Source of the DNA: Methylomarinum sp964474415
Lineage (GTDB): Bacteria; Pseudomonadota; Gammaproteobacteria; Methylococcales; Methylomonadaceae
Assembly: GCA_964474415.1 (NCBI GenBank)
Contig: CAYYSO010000011.1
Span: forward strand, 1-32,510
DNA length: 32,510 nucleotides
Reading direction: 5' to 3'
The position numbers were made by a program, and so were the translations under genes. How positions within the stretch are numbered: position 1 is the stretch's first letter; each line of letters begins with the position of its first letter. Shown piece after piece: positions 1-10,100 of this stretch. Below the pieces are notes generated by a model, which was not told where the DNA came from, searched no databases, and saw only the letters and a program-made list of their open reading frames with translations.

Positions 1-2
1 GA

Positions 3-131
3 GAATTTGATTTGCTGAAAATCAGCATAGAAAATACCATTCAAAAAGCGCTTAACAGGAATATGATCATGTTATTTGGCATGATGGGTTTTTTTCTGAC
101 GTTATCAAAAATCATTGATAAATTTGGTTGA
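3..131 (+). CDS. C-terminal fragment of a small membrane protein (5' end outside window)
   Basis: An open frame enters from the left edge and stops at TGA 129-131, giving 42 residues. The visible part starts with an amphipathic stretch (EFDLLKISIENTIQKAL) and ends with a hydrophobic segment (MIMLFGMMGFFLTLSKII) followed by a short polar tail. This is the layout of a C-terminally anchored coiled-coil protein such as the DUF1640/CCDC90 type, but too little is visible for a family call. It lies 37 bases upstream of yajD on the same strand. Confidence 0.45.
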   Translation, partial: EFDLLKISIENTIQKALNRNMIMLFGMMGFFLTLSKIIDKFG

Positions 132-168
132 ATGATTTTCTTCTAAACAATTAATTAAGGCGTAAACA

Positions 169-522
169 ATGGCACAAACAAAAACCGAGCAGCTGATTGC
201 CGAAGCAAGGCGTTACCAAGAAGACAGGGAAAAGGGTTATCGGGAACGAGCATTAAAACTTTTTCCCTGGATATGTGGTCGTTGTGCGCGTGAGTTTGAT
301 CATAAAAACCTTGCGGAATTAACCGTGCATCATACCGATCATAATCATGATAACAATCCGGCTGATGGTAGCAACTGGGAGTTGCTGTGTTTGTATTGTC
401 ATGACAATGAACATCAAAGGTTTGAGGAACAGGTACGGTATGGTGGCACTCATGCTGAAAACAAAGCGCCGGAAGCCAACTTTAATCCTTTTGCCGATCT
501 TAAAAAAATGATGCAGGATTGA
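169..522 (+). CDS. yajD: YajD-family HNH nuclease
   Basis: This 117-residue protein matches my memory of E. coli YajD (about 115 residues) along its whole length. Shared stretches are GYRERALKLFPW, the CGRC knuckle (C36, C39), the LTVHH core (H54-H55), GSNWELLCLYCHD (N69, C74, C77, H78) and the ending NPFADLKKMM. Two CxxC pairs would bind a structural zinc and the His/Asn/His set is the HNH (beta-beta-alpha metal) nuclease core. The family is assigned as an HNH endonuclease of unknown physiological role. The gene sits just upstream of tag, a base-excision repair gene, with only 7 bases between stop and next start, so the two are probably co-transcribed. The ATG is preceded by a weak AAGG-type ribosome site (TTAAGGCGTAAACA). 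Confidence 0.92.
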   Translation: MAQTKTEQLIAEARRYQEDREKGYRERALKLFPWICGRCAREFDHKNLAELTVHHTDHNHDNNPADGSNWELLCLYCHDNEHQRFEEQVRYGGTHAENKAPEANFNPFADLKKMMQD

Positions 523-528
523 TTCCTG
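514..528 (+). promoter_or_regulatory. Hairpin over the tag ribosome-binding site
   Basis: CAGGA (514-518) and TCCTG (524-528) form a 5-bp stem with a 5-base loop. The stem contains the AGGA that would serve as the tag ribosome site, and the loop and 3' arm overlap the yajD stop (520-522). A ribosome finishing yajD would open the stem. This is inferred from sequence only. Confidence 0.3.
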
Positions 529-529
529 T

Positions 530-1096
530 ATGCATAAATGTTCCTGGGCTTTGGCATCGGTCATTGAGGAGCAGTACCATGATGAAGAATGGGGCGTAGC
601 AGTGCATGATGACCGCTTGCTGTTTGAATTCCTCGTTTTGGAAGGGGCTCAGGCCGGGTTAAGCTGGCGCACTATTCTAAATAAACGGGACGCTTATCGA
701 GTAGCCTTTGCCAATTTTGAAGCAGAAATTATAGCCGGATATGATGAGGCGATGCTGCAACAGCTATTACTTAATCCTGAGTTGGTTAGAAATAAACTTA
801 AATTGCAATCAGCTATCATTAATGCCCGGGCTTTTATAGAAGTTAAGCAGCAATTTGGTAGCTTTGATCAGTATATCTGGCAGTTTGTAGACAGCAAGAC
901 GATACAAAACAGGTGGAACAAAGCTGAGGATTTACCGGCTTACACTTCGCAATCCGAGCAAATGAGCAAAAGCCTTAAACAAAGATGTTTTACTTTTGTC
1001 GGCCCCACCATTTGCTATGCTTATATGCAGGCTATAGGCATGGTCAATGACCATACTGTTAATTGTTTCCGCTATCAACAGCTCAACTCACAATAG
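530..1096 (+). CDS. tag: DNA-3-methyladenine glycosylase I
   Basis: Tag removes 3-methyladenine from alkylated DNA in the first step of base-excision repair. The 188-residue length equals the family norm (E. coli Tag about 187). All signature residues are in register with the E. coli enzyme: the zinc ligands C4, H17, H175 and C179, and the active-site glutamate E38 in LEGAQAGLSW. FVGPTICYAYMQAIGMVNDH near the C-terminus is also characteristic. The start is 7 bases after the yajD stop. The only visible Shine-Dalgarno (AGGA 515-518) lies within the end of yajD and inside a small hairpin, suggesting translational coupling. The next gene follows after 30 bases on the same strand. Confidence 0.95.
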   Translation: MHKCSWALASVIEEQYHDEEWGVAVHDDRLLFEFLVLEGAQAGLSWRTILNKRDAYRVAFANFEAEIIAGYDEAMLQQLLLNPELVRNKLKLQSAIINARAFIEVKQQFGSFDQYIWQFVDSKTIQNRWNKAEDLPAYTSQSEQMSKSLKQRCFTFVGPTICYAYMQAIGMVNDHTVNCFRYQQLNSQ

Positions 1097-1126
1097 CCAC
1101 AAGGTATTCAACCATTCTATCAAAAG

Positions 1127-1606
1127 ATGACAAAAACAACTGACCAGGCTCTAACTGCTGCTTATCGCAGTTTAATCGACTCACAAAAAACACTATTGCT
1201 TTCAACTTACTCTGTAGCGCAAGGAGCCGATATCAGTTACGCTCCTTTTATACAGAATGACCGGTTTTTTTATGTTTATGTCAGTGAGTTGGCAAAACAT
1301 ACCGCCAATATGTTGCATAATCAACAGGCTTCTATCATGATTATTCAGCCGGAAACTGAAGCGGATAATTTGTTTGCCAGAGAACGGGTAATATTTAATT
1401 GCAGTGTACAGGAGGTGATGTGTGATGAGTTGCTTTATGATAAGACGTTGCGATCCATGCAAAACCTGTTTGGTGAAACTGTCAGTATTTTACGTTCTCT
1501 GACTGATTTCCATTTACTACAATTGATACCTGTCGAAGGGCAATATATAGCCGGTTTTGGGAAAGCTTATGCGATTGACTTGATGGCGGCCGAGGGGGCT
1601 CGATAG
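1127..1606 (+). CDS. HugZ-like pyridoxamine 5'-phosphate oxidase-fold protein
   Basis: This 159-residue protein fits the split-barrel flavin-binding (PNPOx-like) superfamily, closest to HugZ-type heme-utilization proteins. It has an N-terminal helix, then LLLSTYSVAQGADISYAPFI, FFYVYVSELAKHTANM, a strand (ASIMIIQPE) and LFARERVIFNCSVQEV. This strand order, the SELxxHTxN signature and the ARxR segment are typical of the family. HugZ proteins bind heme and have been linked to heme iron release, while other members bind FMN or F420. The protein lacks the extra C-terminal DUF2470 domain found in longer relatives, so the exact ligand is open. It is the third gene of the yajD-tag run, 30 bases behind tag. 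The ATG was chosen because it is the first in the frame, although no strong ribosome site is visible. Confidence 0.75.
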   Translation: MTKTTDQALTAAYRSLIDSQKTLLLSTYSVAQGADISYAPFIQNDRFFYVYVSELAKHTANMLHNQQASIMIIQPETEADNLFARERVIFNCSVQEVMCDELLYDKTLRSMQNLFGETVSILRSLTDFHLLQLIPVEGQYIAGFGKAYAIDLMAAEGAR

Positions 1607-1683
1607 CGAAGCAACAATGTTGTTGATTGACTGTTGAGTTTGTAAGTATAGCATTTAAAAGAAAAATCCTTTCACGATAAGAA

Positions 1684-4600
1684 ATGTCTTCCCGTTTTCA
1701 GATAATCTTAATCAACTTGATATTTGCTGTCGGTTATTTTATCGGTGGTTACCTGGGTACGTTACTGGCAACACTTCCCAGCAACGCAAGCCCGATATGG
1801 CCAGCGGCAGGTATTGCCTTGGCGGCTATCCTGTTATATGGACACAGGGTTTTACCGGGTTTGTTTTTAGGAGCGTTAGCAGCTCAGGTCTACGCTTTTT
1901 TAGATGCTTCCACTGTTGATAAAATTTTAGGTTCATTGCTGATCGGCAGTGTAGCCGCCTTGGGTTCTTGTCTTCAGGCAATATTTGGAGCTTCTTTAAT
2001 TAAACGATTTGTTGGCATCCATGATCCTTTAATAGAGGATAAAAAAATTTTACGCTTCTTAATATTAGGGGGGCCGGTTAGTTGTATAGTATCAGCAACG
2101 ATTGGAATATCGATGTTGTATTTTAGGGATGTTATTGTGCCTGAGGACTTTGCGGTGAGTTGGGGCACCTGGTGGGCGGGCGATACCATTGGTGTTTTGA
2201 TTTTTGCCCCGATGATTTTACTGTTTTCTGCCAAACCGGAAAGCTTCTGGAAGCCCAGGCGAACATTTGTCGTTTACCCTTTGCTGGTTTTATTGCTTAT
2301 TGTTATTGCCGTTTTTAAATACAGCCAACGGTTGGAAGAAGGCAGGATTACTTCGCAATTTCAATATCAGGTGACGGTGTTGCACGGCGCCTTACAAAAT
2401 CGAATTGAAAGACTATTTGAAAGTAACCTAACGCTAAAAGGATTTTTAGAAAATTCAAAGGTCATTACAGATGAGGGGTTTCACGATATTACCCGACCTT
2501 TTATTACAAGAAATAACAGTATCTTGGCTTTGGAGTGGATTCCCCGTCTTTTAGACAGCGAACGGGAAAAGTTAGAAAAATCTGAAAACTTTATTATTCG
2601 TGAGACTGACGAACATGGAAACCTGGTCTCAGCCCAACAACGGGCCGTTTACTTCCCCATTTATTTTGCCAAGCCTCATGAATTGAATAAGCCGATACTG
2701 GGTTTTGGTATTGATGCTAATTCTAATTCCAGGGTTCAGTCAGTTATTGACGCTGCGATTGATAGCGGGCAAACCCAATCAATTTCCGGTATACAATTAT
2801 TTCAGGATAAAACCGACAAAGGTGACGTTGTCGTTTATTCACCGGTGTATCAGAAAAATCGACCGTTACAGACAGTTACACAGAGAAGAAGATATTTTCG
2901 TGGATTTGTCGTCAGTGTCATTCGCATACCTGATGTTGTGAAGGTTGTTTTAAAGCAACTGCCGGATCTTGAATTACTATTAACTGTTCAGGATGAGGAA
3001 CAACAGCTTTACAGTTCAATTTCAGAAACAAAGCTTCATAATTTTAATTATATTGACCTGGAAGAAACATTAGAAATTAAATTAGCCGGACGTAGCTGGG
3101 TAATTACTTATTTGCCTACAGCCGTTTTTTATGCCAGGCAGCAATCCTGGAGTACCTGGTGGTTGTTGTTAGGGGGATTATTTTTGACCGGTCTGGTTGG
3201 CCTGGGGTTGATGCTATTAACCGGGCGGGCTGCCAGAGTGGAAGAGCTGGTCAAAATAAAAACCCGGGACTTGGAGCGCGCTAATCTTCATCTTAGTCAG
3301 GAGATGAGGAAACGGCATAAATTACAGGTAGAGCAGGCTGGTCGAAATAAGGTGCTGGAGCAATTGGCCAAAGGCGATTCACTCGACAATATATTGCACT
3401 GCATTGCTATGGATGTCGAGCGACAACAGCCGCAAATGTTATGCTCAATATTGCTGTTGGATGCAGATAAACAATGTTTACATAATGGCGCGTCCCCCAG
3501 TTTACCGGCATTTTATATAGATGCGATTGATGGAGTCATAATTGGCGACGGTGTGGGCTCCTGTGGAACGGCGGCTTATAAAAAAGAGACCGTCATTATT
3601 GAAGATATTTTAACGCATCCATTTTGGCAGGATATTAACGAATTACTGGTCAAAACAAATTTAAGAGCCTGTTGGTCAGAGCCGATTATTTCATCGCAAA
3701 ATACCGTGTTGGGGACTTTTGCCAACTATTATCGTAATCCACGTGTGCCTGATCGGGAAGAGTTACTCTTTATCCAAAGAGCTGCACAGTTATGCTCCAT
3801 TGCAATCGAATGGAAAAATAATGAAAGTGAGTTGCGTATTGCTGCCACGACTTTTCAATCACATGAAGCCATTCTAGTGGCTAATTCGGATGGCATTATT
3901 CTACGCATTAATCAGGCTTTCAGTGCCATCACCGGATACAGTGAAGAAGAAGCCGTTGGACAAAACCCCGGAATTTTGTCGTCCGGCTATCATGATCAAG
4001 AATTTTACCGGGATTTGTATAATACACTCGTTCAATATGGTTGGTGGGAGGGGGAAATCTGGAATCGGCGCAAAAACGGTGAGATTTTTCCGGAATGGTT
4101 AAAGGTGACTGCGGTAAAAAATGAGCAAAATGAAATAACGCATTATGTCGCTATTTTTTCCGATATTACCGATAAAAAGGCGGCCGAAAAAGAAATCCAT
4201 AATTTGGCTTTTTATGATCCGCTGACAGGCTTGCCAAACCGGCGGTTTTTACTGGACAAACTTAAGCACGAAATTGCCGCCGCTAAGAGACATCAGCGCT
4301 ATGGGGCTTTATTTTTTCTTGATCTTGATCACTTTAAAAGACTGAATGATTCACTGGGACATCAGGTTGGTGATGAGTTGCTGGTACAGGTCGCTTTGCG
4401 TATCAAGGCATTGTTACGGGAAGAAGATACCGCCTGCCGCTTAGGAGGGGACGAGTTTATTGTGTTGGTTTCAGGAGAGGTTAACAGCCTTAGATGCGCG
4501 GCCGAGCATGCAGAAATTCTAGCTGAAAGAATCAGAGATACCATCAATCAACCTTTTTTAATACAAGATAGTTCGCATTATTTTTCTACCAGTATCGGTA

Positions 4601-5526
4601 TTTCAATTTACCCGGATACCACGGAACAGCCGGCGGCAATCATTCAGCAGGCTGACACGGCGATGTACAGGGCAAAAGAAAACGGTCGTAACGGCATTAG
4701 TTTTTTTCGGCCCAGTATGCAGGAAATGGCTGATAAGCGTTTGATTCTGGAAAAAGAAATACGTAATGCACTGCGAGATGAGAATTTTATCCTTTTTTAT
4801 CAGCCTCAGGTTAATCAAGAAGGCGTTGTGATAAGCGCTGAAGCTCTGATTCGCTGGCAACATCCTGAAAAAGGGATGATTTCCCCGGCTGACTTTATTC
4901 CTGTTGCAGAAGATACTCAGTTGATTTTGCCAATAGGACAATGGGTAATCAAGGAAGCTTGTTGCCAGATTAAGCGTTGGGATGATGAAAATCAGTCTAT
5001 TGAGCATGTTGCTGTTAATGTTAGCTCCAGGCAATTTAGACAGGTTGATTTTGTTGATCAGGTCAAGGCAGCGCTGACCGATGCAGATATTTCGGCTAGT
5101 CGGCTTATGATCGAGCTGACTGAAGGAATCGTTATAGATAATATTGAAGATACCATTGCTAAAATGCGTGCTCTGAAAAAGATGGGGGTTGAAGTATCTA
5201 TTGATGATTTTGGTACCGGTTATTCCTCATTGTCGTATTTGAAGCAATTGCCGCTTAGTCAATTGAAAATTGATCAGAGTTTTGTCAGGGATATTGCCAT
5301 TGATCCTAATGACGCAGTCATTGTGGAAACTATCATTAATATGGCAATGAATATGGGCTTGAATGTCATTGCCGAAGGCGTTGAAACCCGGGAACAAATG
5401 TGCTTTTTGCAAGATAAGGGCTGTTTCAATTTTCAGGGATACTTTTTTGGCCGTCCTGTTCCGGCTGATGAGTTTTGTTTTAGAAATAAATCTGCTGTAA
5501 TTATGGGAAATGAAGTAGAAATATGA
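1684..5526 (+). CDS. MASE1-CHASE-GAF-PAS-GGDEF-EAL hybrid c-di-GMP synthase/phosphodiesterase
   Basis: A 1280-residue inner-membrane sensor. Approximate order: MASE1 membrane domain (residues 8-215, with SNASPIWPAAGIALA typical), a periplasmic CHASE domain (about 230-470), a transmembrane helix (about 492-515), a short coil, a GAF domain (about 560-705), a PAS domain (about 715-840, with QAFSAITGYSEEEAVG), GGDEF (about 845-1010) and EAL (about 1020-1265). The GGDEF signature (921-925) is intact, and an RxxD inhibitory-site motif (REED, 912-915) sits in the usual place. The EAL signature (1053-1055), NVSSRQF, ELTEG, IDDFGTGYSS, LKIDQSFV and EGVET are all present. Both cyclase and phosphodiesterase activity therefore look possible; which dominates cannot be read from sequence. 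CHASE, GAF and PAS would supply signal input. It is followed by a convergent gene. Confidence 0.95.
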   Translation: MSSRFQIILINLIFAVGYFIGGYLGTLLATLPSNASPIWPAAGIALAAILLYGHRVLPGLFLGALAAQVYAFLDASTVDKILGSLLIGSVAALGSCLQAIFGASLIKRFVGIHDPLIEDKKILRFLILGGPVSCIVSATIGISMLYFRDVIVPEDFAVSWGTWWAGDTIGVLIFAPMILLFSAKPESFWKPRRTFVVYPLLVLLLIVIAVFKYSQRLEEGRITSQFQYQVTVLHGALQNRIERLFESNLTLKGFLENSKVITDEGFHDITRPFITRNNSILALEWIPRLLDSEREKLEKSENFIIRETDEHGNLVSAQQRAVYFPIYFAKPHELNKPILGFGIDANSNSRVQSVIDAAIDSGQTQSISGIQLFQDKTDKGDVVVYSPVYQKNRPLQTVTQRRRYFRGFVVSVIRIPDVVKVVLKQLPDLELLLTVQDEEQQLYSSISETKLHNFNYIDLEETLEIKLAGRSWVITYLPTAVFYARQQSWSTWWLLLGGLFLTGLVGLGLMLLTGRAARVEELVKIKTRDLERANLHLSQEMRKRHKLQVEQAGRNKVLEQLAKGDSLDNILHCIAMDVERQQPQMLCSILLLDADKQCLHNGASPSLPAFYIDAIDGVIIGDGVGSCGTAAYKKETVIIEDILTHPFWQDINELLVKTNLRACWSEPIISSQNTVLGTFANYYRNPRVPDREELLFIQRAAQLCSIAIEWKNNESELRIAATTFQSHEAILVANSDGIILRINQAFSAITGYSEEEAVGQNPGILSSGYHDQEFYRDLYNTLVQYGWWEGEIWNRRKNGEIFPEWLKVTAVKNEQNEITHYVAIFSDITDKKAAEKEIHNLAFYDPLTGLPNRRFLLDKLKHEIAAAKRHQRYGALFFLDLDHFKRLNDSLGHQVGDELLVQVALRIKALLREEDTACRLGGDEFIVLVSGEVNSLRCAAEHAEILAERIRDTINQPFLIQDSSHYFSTSIGISIYPDTTEQPAAIIQQADTAMYRAKENGRNGISFFRPSMQEMADKRLILEKEIRNALRDENFILFYQPQVNQEGVVISAEALIRWQHPEKGMISPADFIPVAEDTQLILPIGQWVIKEACCQIKRWDDENQSIEHVAVNVSSRQFRQVDFVDQVKAALTDADISASRLMIELTEGIVIDNIEDTIAKMRALKKMGVEVSIDDFGTGYSSLSYLKQLPLSQLKIDQSFVRDIAIDPNDAVIVETIINMAMNMGLNVIAEGVETREQMCFLQDKGCFNFQGYFFGRPVPADEFCFRNKSAVIMGNEVEI

Positions 5527-5630
5527 GAAAGCTATTTTTAGCAATTACAATGAGTTTTGTTTTGACGGTTTGTGAAACGACCGGCGGGGATATATGCAAC
5601 AACAGTAATTATTTGTTGCCTCTATTGTGA
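5523..5630 (+). CDS. Possible 35-residue lipoprotein-like small ORF
   Basis: An ATG overlaps the stop of the c-di-GMP enzyme (ATGA) and opens a 35-residue frame. The N-terminus MRKLFLAITMSFVLTVCETTGGD resembles a lipoprotein signal peptide: basic start, hydrophobic core, cysteine followed by polar residues. The lipobox is imperfect, with LTVC where Gly or Ala normally precedes Cys. The overlap would favour translational coupling. No homologue is recognised. It could be a decayed small lipoprotein or chance coding. A 7-bp stem (5596-5602 with 5613-5619) lies within the frame. Confidence 0.3.
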   Translation: MRKLFLAITMSFVLTVCETTGGDICNNSNYLLPLL

Positions 5631-5655
5631 GAGCTTATTCCGAACTCAAGGCGTT

Positions 5656-7191
5656 TTAATGTTTTACCCAGGTGATCTCATGCCTTTCGAGTGATGCAAG
5701 ACCTGTTTTAGACATTCTAACCGCCAAAAGGCGTGATGACATCTTTTGCGTCAACCGGTTAAGTGAAATAATATTAAAATTGAAATAAGTATGGCCATCA
5801 AATTTTGATGTTTTACCGATAGATCGCCCACAGCCTAAAACCGGAATCTGTTGATCAGTTTTTCCAATTAAAGGGGCTTGCTGATGGCCATGTAGAAAAA
5901 TAGTAACTGAATGTTTCTTAACAAAATCGAATAGTAAATCAGCATTTTCAATTACATTGGCAGAGGCAATCGGTTCACCTAAAATTCTGTTATAGAAACC
6001 TTGAAGCGCAGGAGTCTGTGTTTCATGTAAAATAGGAAGATGATGTAACAAGATAACAAAGGTGTAGGCTTCACTCCCTTGCTTACGCTCTATTTCATAT
6101 TCGATTGCCTCTAATTGTTCCTCACCAATGGCGCCCTGTGGCAAATTTCCATGCACAACTGTATTAACAGAAATTATCGCCAGCTTCTCATTCGCATACC
6201 AGGTGATTTTTGAATTTTGAAAACCAATAGCATTTCGATAATTTTCATTAATATTCCCATCCTTTCGGACATCATTATTTCCAAACACCAGTAACGGTTC
6301 TTCCGTCCCCATTCCTGACAGAAAGTCCCAGAACTGATGAACCTGATTGAAATGATTTTCACTGGGATTTTCCATAAAATTACCGCTAATAACGGGTACG
6401 ATCTTTCCGGTTTCACCCAGTTCCTCGACTAAATGCCTGATGCATTGCTGCATCTGAAAAAGTCTGAAAGAAGTCTTGCGACTGCCAATATAAAGATCAC
6501 TCAGATGCAAAATATGGAGCGTTTTTTTTTCGTTCTCAAAAATTTCCGGAAAAACCTGCTGGTATTTGATTTTGAGTCTTCCCAAATCAACTGTCCTTTC
6601 GGAAAAAAGTTGTGAGAATAGCCATTGCAGCCGTGCTTCAATATCAATTTCAAAAAAATCTACCGATCCAATGGGCAAAAAAATGGCATCTCCCCCGGGA
6701 ATCCAAATCAAAACTCCAGGCCAATTTATGTTGTCTTTTAATAAAGGGTTCAAGGACTCGTGCACATTCAACAGAGCAGAAATAGTGTCAGGCGCATCCT
6801 GAAACTGGAATACAAGCCCCGAGCTTTTGGTATTGGCTCTGACATGAAAGCAAAGCATTTCAGGGTCACAAAGAACGGCGTCTGACTCCGCATCGGCTCC
6901 TGATGGAATAACCACTGCCAGCCATTGTTTCCGGGTAAAATAATCTTGCAGATCGGCGTAAATAGTTGCCAGAGTTTCCGGGTGTCTGTGGGATGTTAAT
7001 TGCTCTGACAGTCCTTTTAAATGGTCAAGTTTCTCCGGTGATTCATTTAAAATATCAGCTACTCTGAGCAACTGGCTGATTAAAAGACCCAGCATGGATT
7101 TTTCATGCTCGGTTTGCGCCAAAGTTGAAATACTGATCTTAGGATCGGCAATGTGCGCCAACCAGTTCAAAAATGTTAAATCAAATTTCAT
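5656..7191 (-). CDS. Calcineurin-like phosphoesterase-fold protein with degenerate metal site
   Basis: A 511-residue protein. The N-terminal 220 residues are unassigned, with helical segments followed by an alpha/beta stretch. The C-terminal part (about 223-480) follows the calcineurin-like metallophosphoesterase layout: LHLSDLYIG, PVISGNF, LLVFGNNDV, ILLHHLP and IFLHGHQQ. The order and surroundings of the five motifs are clear, but several ligands are changed: DxH is D232-x-Y234, GD is G270-N271, GNH is G304-N305-N306, and GHxH is G435-H436-Q-Q438. Only some of the two-metal centre remains, so this is probably a pseudoenzyme or one with changed chemistry. Its start overlaps the RND pump stop by 4 bases (ATGA), making it the third gene of the efflux operon; it may serve as a cytoplasmic partner or sensor. 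No signal peptide is seen. Confidence 0.75.
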   Translation of the reverse strand: MKFDLTFLNWLAHIADPKISISTLAQTEHEKSMLGLLISQLLRVADILNESPEKLDHLKGLSEQLTSHRHPETLATIYADLQDYFTRKQWLAVVIPSGADAESDAVLCDPEMLCFHVRANTKSSGLVFQFQDAPDTISALLNVHESLNPLLKDNINWPGVLIWIPGGDAIFLPIGSVDFFEIDIEARLQWLFSQLFSERTVDLGRLKIKYQQVFPEIFENEKKTLHILHLSDLYIGSRKTSFRLFQMQQCIRHLVEELGETGKIVPVISGNFMENPSENHFNQVHQFWDFLSGMGTEEPLLVFGNNDVRKDGNINENYRNAIGFQNSKITWYANEKLAIISVNTVVHGNLPQGAIGEEQLEAIEYEIERKQGSEAYTFVILLHHLPILHETQTPALQGFYNRILGEPIASANVIENADLLFDFVKKHSVTIFLHGHQQAPLIGKTDQQIPVLGCGRSIGKTSKFDGHTYFNFNIISLNRLTQKMSSRLLAVRMSKTGLASLERHEITWVKH

Positions 7192-10100
7192 GCTCGTTCT
7201 TCTCTGGCTTTAATTAAATCCCATAATACCGGAACAACCCATAGCGTTAACAAGGTAGCCGCGCCTAATCCACAAACAAAGGTTGAAGCCATTGCTCCCC
7301 AAACAATTGAATAGCTGGGAATCCCCAGAGCCATCGGCAATAAGCCTAATAAGGTTGTCAAGGTGGTCAAAATAATAGGACGCAATCTGATTTTTATCGC
7401 CCGGTCGATGGCTTGTCTTCGGGACAAGCCGGAACGGTAACCTTTATTCATGAAATCTATCAACACTAAGGCATCGTTCACCACAACTCCGATAACCCCG
7501 ATTACGGCAATAAAACTGTTAACAGTAAATATGGATTGAGCAAGAAATTTACCCAAAATGATTCCAATGATGGCAAACAAGACCGCAAACAAAATAATAA
7601 TGGGCTGTAAATATGACTGAAACTGCGTGGCTAGCACCATATAAATAATCATCACAGCTATAGCAAATGCAAACAGCAAGGATTGGTAGGATTTCTGGGT
7701 GCTCTCATATTCTCCTCCAAATAAAACGCTCACTCCCGGATATTGATTTCTTATACTGGCGTAATAGTCGGCCACTTTATTAACAACATAGGTTGAAGAA
7801 ATAGATGCCCCCGTTTCCAGATCTGATTTAATACTGATAGCCCGTTGCCCTTGATAGCGATTCAATTTCCCGGGTTCAAAATAAGTCCGTAAATGAGTCA
7901 AATCCCCCAGTAAAATCGGGCCGACGGCACTTTCAACAACTGGAATCGATAAAGCTTGTTCGGGGATCTCAATTTTTCCTCTGTCAAATAATAATTTAAG
8001 ATCGATTTCTTCATCACTGGAGCGAAATTTACCTATATAATGACCGTCCAGCACACTTGCTGCCAGGCGGGACACTTCACTACTGTTTAAATTATATTCT
8101 TTAACTCTGTCGTGGCGAATATCAAAGCGATAAACTCTTTTAGGCTCGCCTTTATCATTTTCAAGTTCAACCAGATAAGGCGCTATATCTTTTTGGGTGG
8201 TTAAAAATTTCATCAACTCATCAGTCAATTTTGCAACAGCATTGACGTTACTTCCCATCACCTTGATATTAATGGCTTTGCCCGATGGCGGCCCGTCTTT
8301 TAATGGATGGACTCTCAAAACAATACCGTTATGTTCAAAACGTTGTTTTAATTTTTTTCTGATTTCTTCAAGATATTCCATGGGGTCGGCAATAGTTTGC
8401 TTGTCTTTAGATGGCAGGGTTACTATAACCAGCCCCAAGTTGTTTCCGTAAACCCAATCGTAACCGTCGTTCATATATACTCCGGCCATACCGGTAGCTG
8501 ATTGAACTTTACCGGATCCTTCGGTCATGACAGTATTGGAAATTTGTCTGATGACATCATCCATCTTATCCATAGAGATATTGGGTTCTCCTTCTATATC
8601 AACAAAATAAACAGCATAATCATCCGGGAAAAACTGGGTTTTTACTAACGGCATAATCCCGGTCATGGACACATACATAATGCCGACTGACAAACCAAAC
8701 AGACACAGAATTAAAACGATCGTCAGCATACGAAAGCGTAGTGTCCAGTTGAGCATGTATTTGGTGATAACCCGAAAAAAGGACACGATAAAATTATCAT
8801 CTTCCAGTCGCTGCGAGAGCATTTTGGCTTTTTGTGGGCCAAAATCCATATAGTGGACGGGTAAAATAAAAAAACATTCGAATAACGAAGCGATTAGCGC
8901 AAAACTGACGATAGCGGGAATCTGCGCAAAAAATTCTCCCGTTGTACCAGTCATGATCAACAGAGGTAGAAATGCCGCAATTGTTGTTAGGGTGGAGGAA
9001 AGTACAGGTAAAGCAACCTCTGCCACGCCTTCCACAATAGCCTGATAAGTTTGATGTCCCTGTTGAATGTAGCGATAAATATTCTCGGTAACGACAATGG
9101 CATCATCAACGATAATGCCGGAGACCAATACAAAGGCAAACAAAGTTAATTCATTAAAGCTATAGCCAACCAGATACATGATCAGCATGGTGAACAGAAA
9201 TGAAAAAGGGATTCCTATCGTGATCAGGCCGGCATTGCGTATTCCCATAAAATACCAGGAAATCAACGATACCAGCAGCATACCCACGACGAAATTCCAG
9301 CCCAAAGTTGATAAACCATCATTTATTTTTATAGATGAATCCTGAGTTAATGTAACCTCAAGGTTTTCTTTTTCGATTAGTGGCTTGAATTTATCTAGTA
9401 GCTTTTGTACCTGTGCCTTGATCGCCAGGGCATTACCCTGTGGTGTTTTTATGACATTAAGCGCAATTGCATTTTTGCCATTAACAGTTGAAATTACATT
9501 GGGTTTACGATAGTCGTAACCGATCCGGGTTATTAAATCCGCAAGATGGATAAAACTACCATCGCCATCCCGACGTATGATTGTTTTTAACAATAAATCA
9601 CGATCATGAAATCTCTCATCGACCTTGATCAAAAATTCCTGGGTATTGGTTTCTAGTTTTCCGGCTGTCATTGATACGTTAGCCTGTTGCAATGCCCTGG
9701 TCACAGTATCAAAATTTACACCAAAAAAACGTAATCTTTCTGGGTCCAGATAAATGTGAAATTCACGCACCATTTCACCGGATATCAAGACTTTTTTAAC
9801 GCCAGTAATTTTTTTTAATGAGGATTTGATTTCGTCCGCCATCAAGGCCAACGCTCTGTTTTCATGATCTCCACCCAAATTAACAACGACAACAGGCAAT
9901 AACACTCCCATAGTGACATCTTCAATTTTGGGTTGTTCGATTTCTGCCGGTAGATCGGCTTTGGCATTCAGAATATGAAAACGAATTTCATCGAATAAAT
10001 CGGCATAGTCACTATCATCGACCAATTTTATACGGATATAAGAGTGTTCGGCTTGAGACGATGATGAGATCCATTCTATATTTTCTATATTTTCAATCGC

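Noticed and set aside
4603..5034. Minus-strand frame of 143 codons
   Set aside because: It lies inside the intact GGDEF/EAL coding sequence and shows no family motif.
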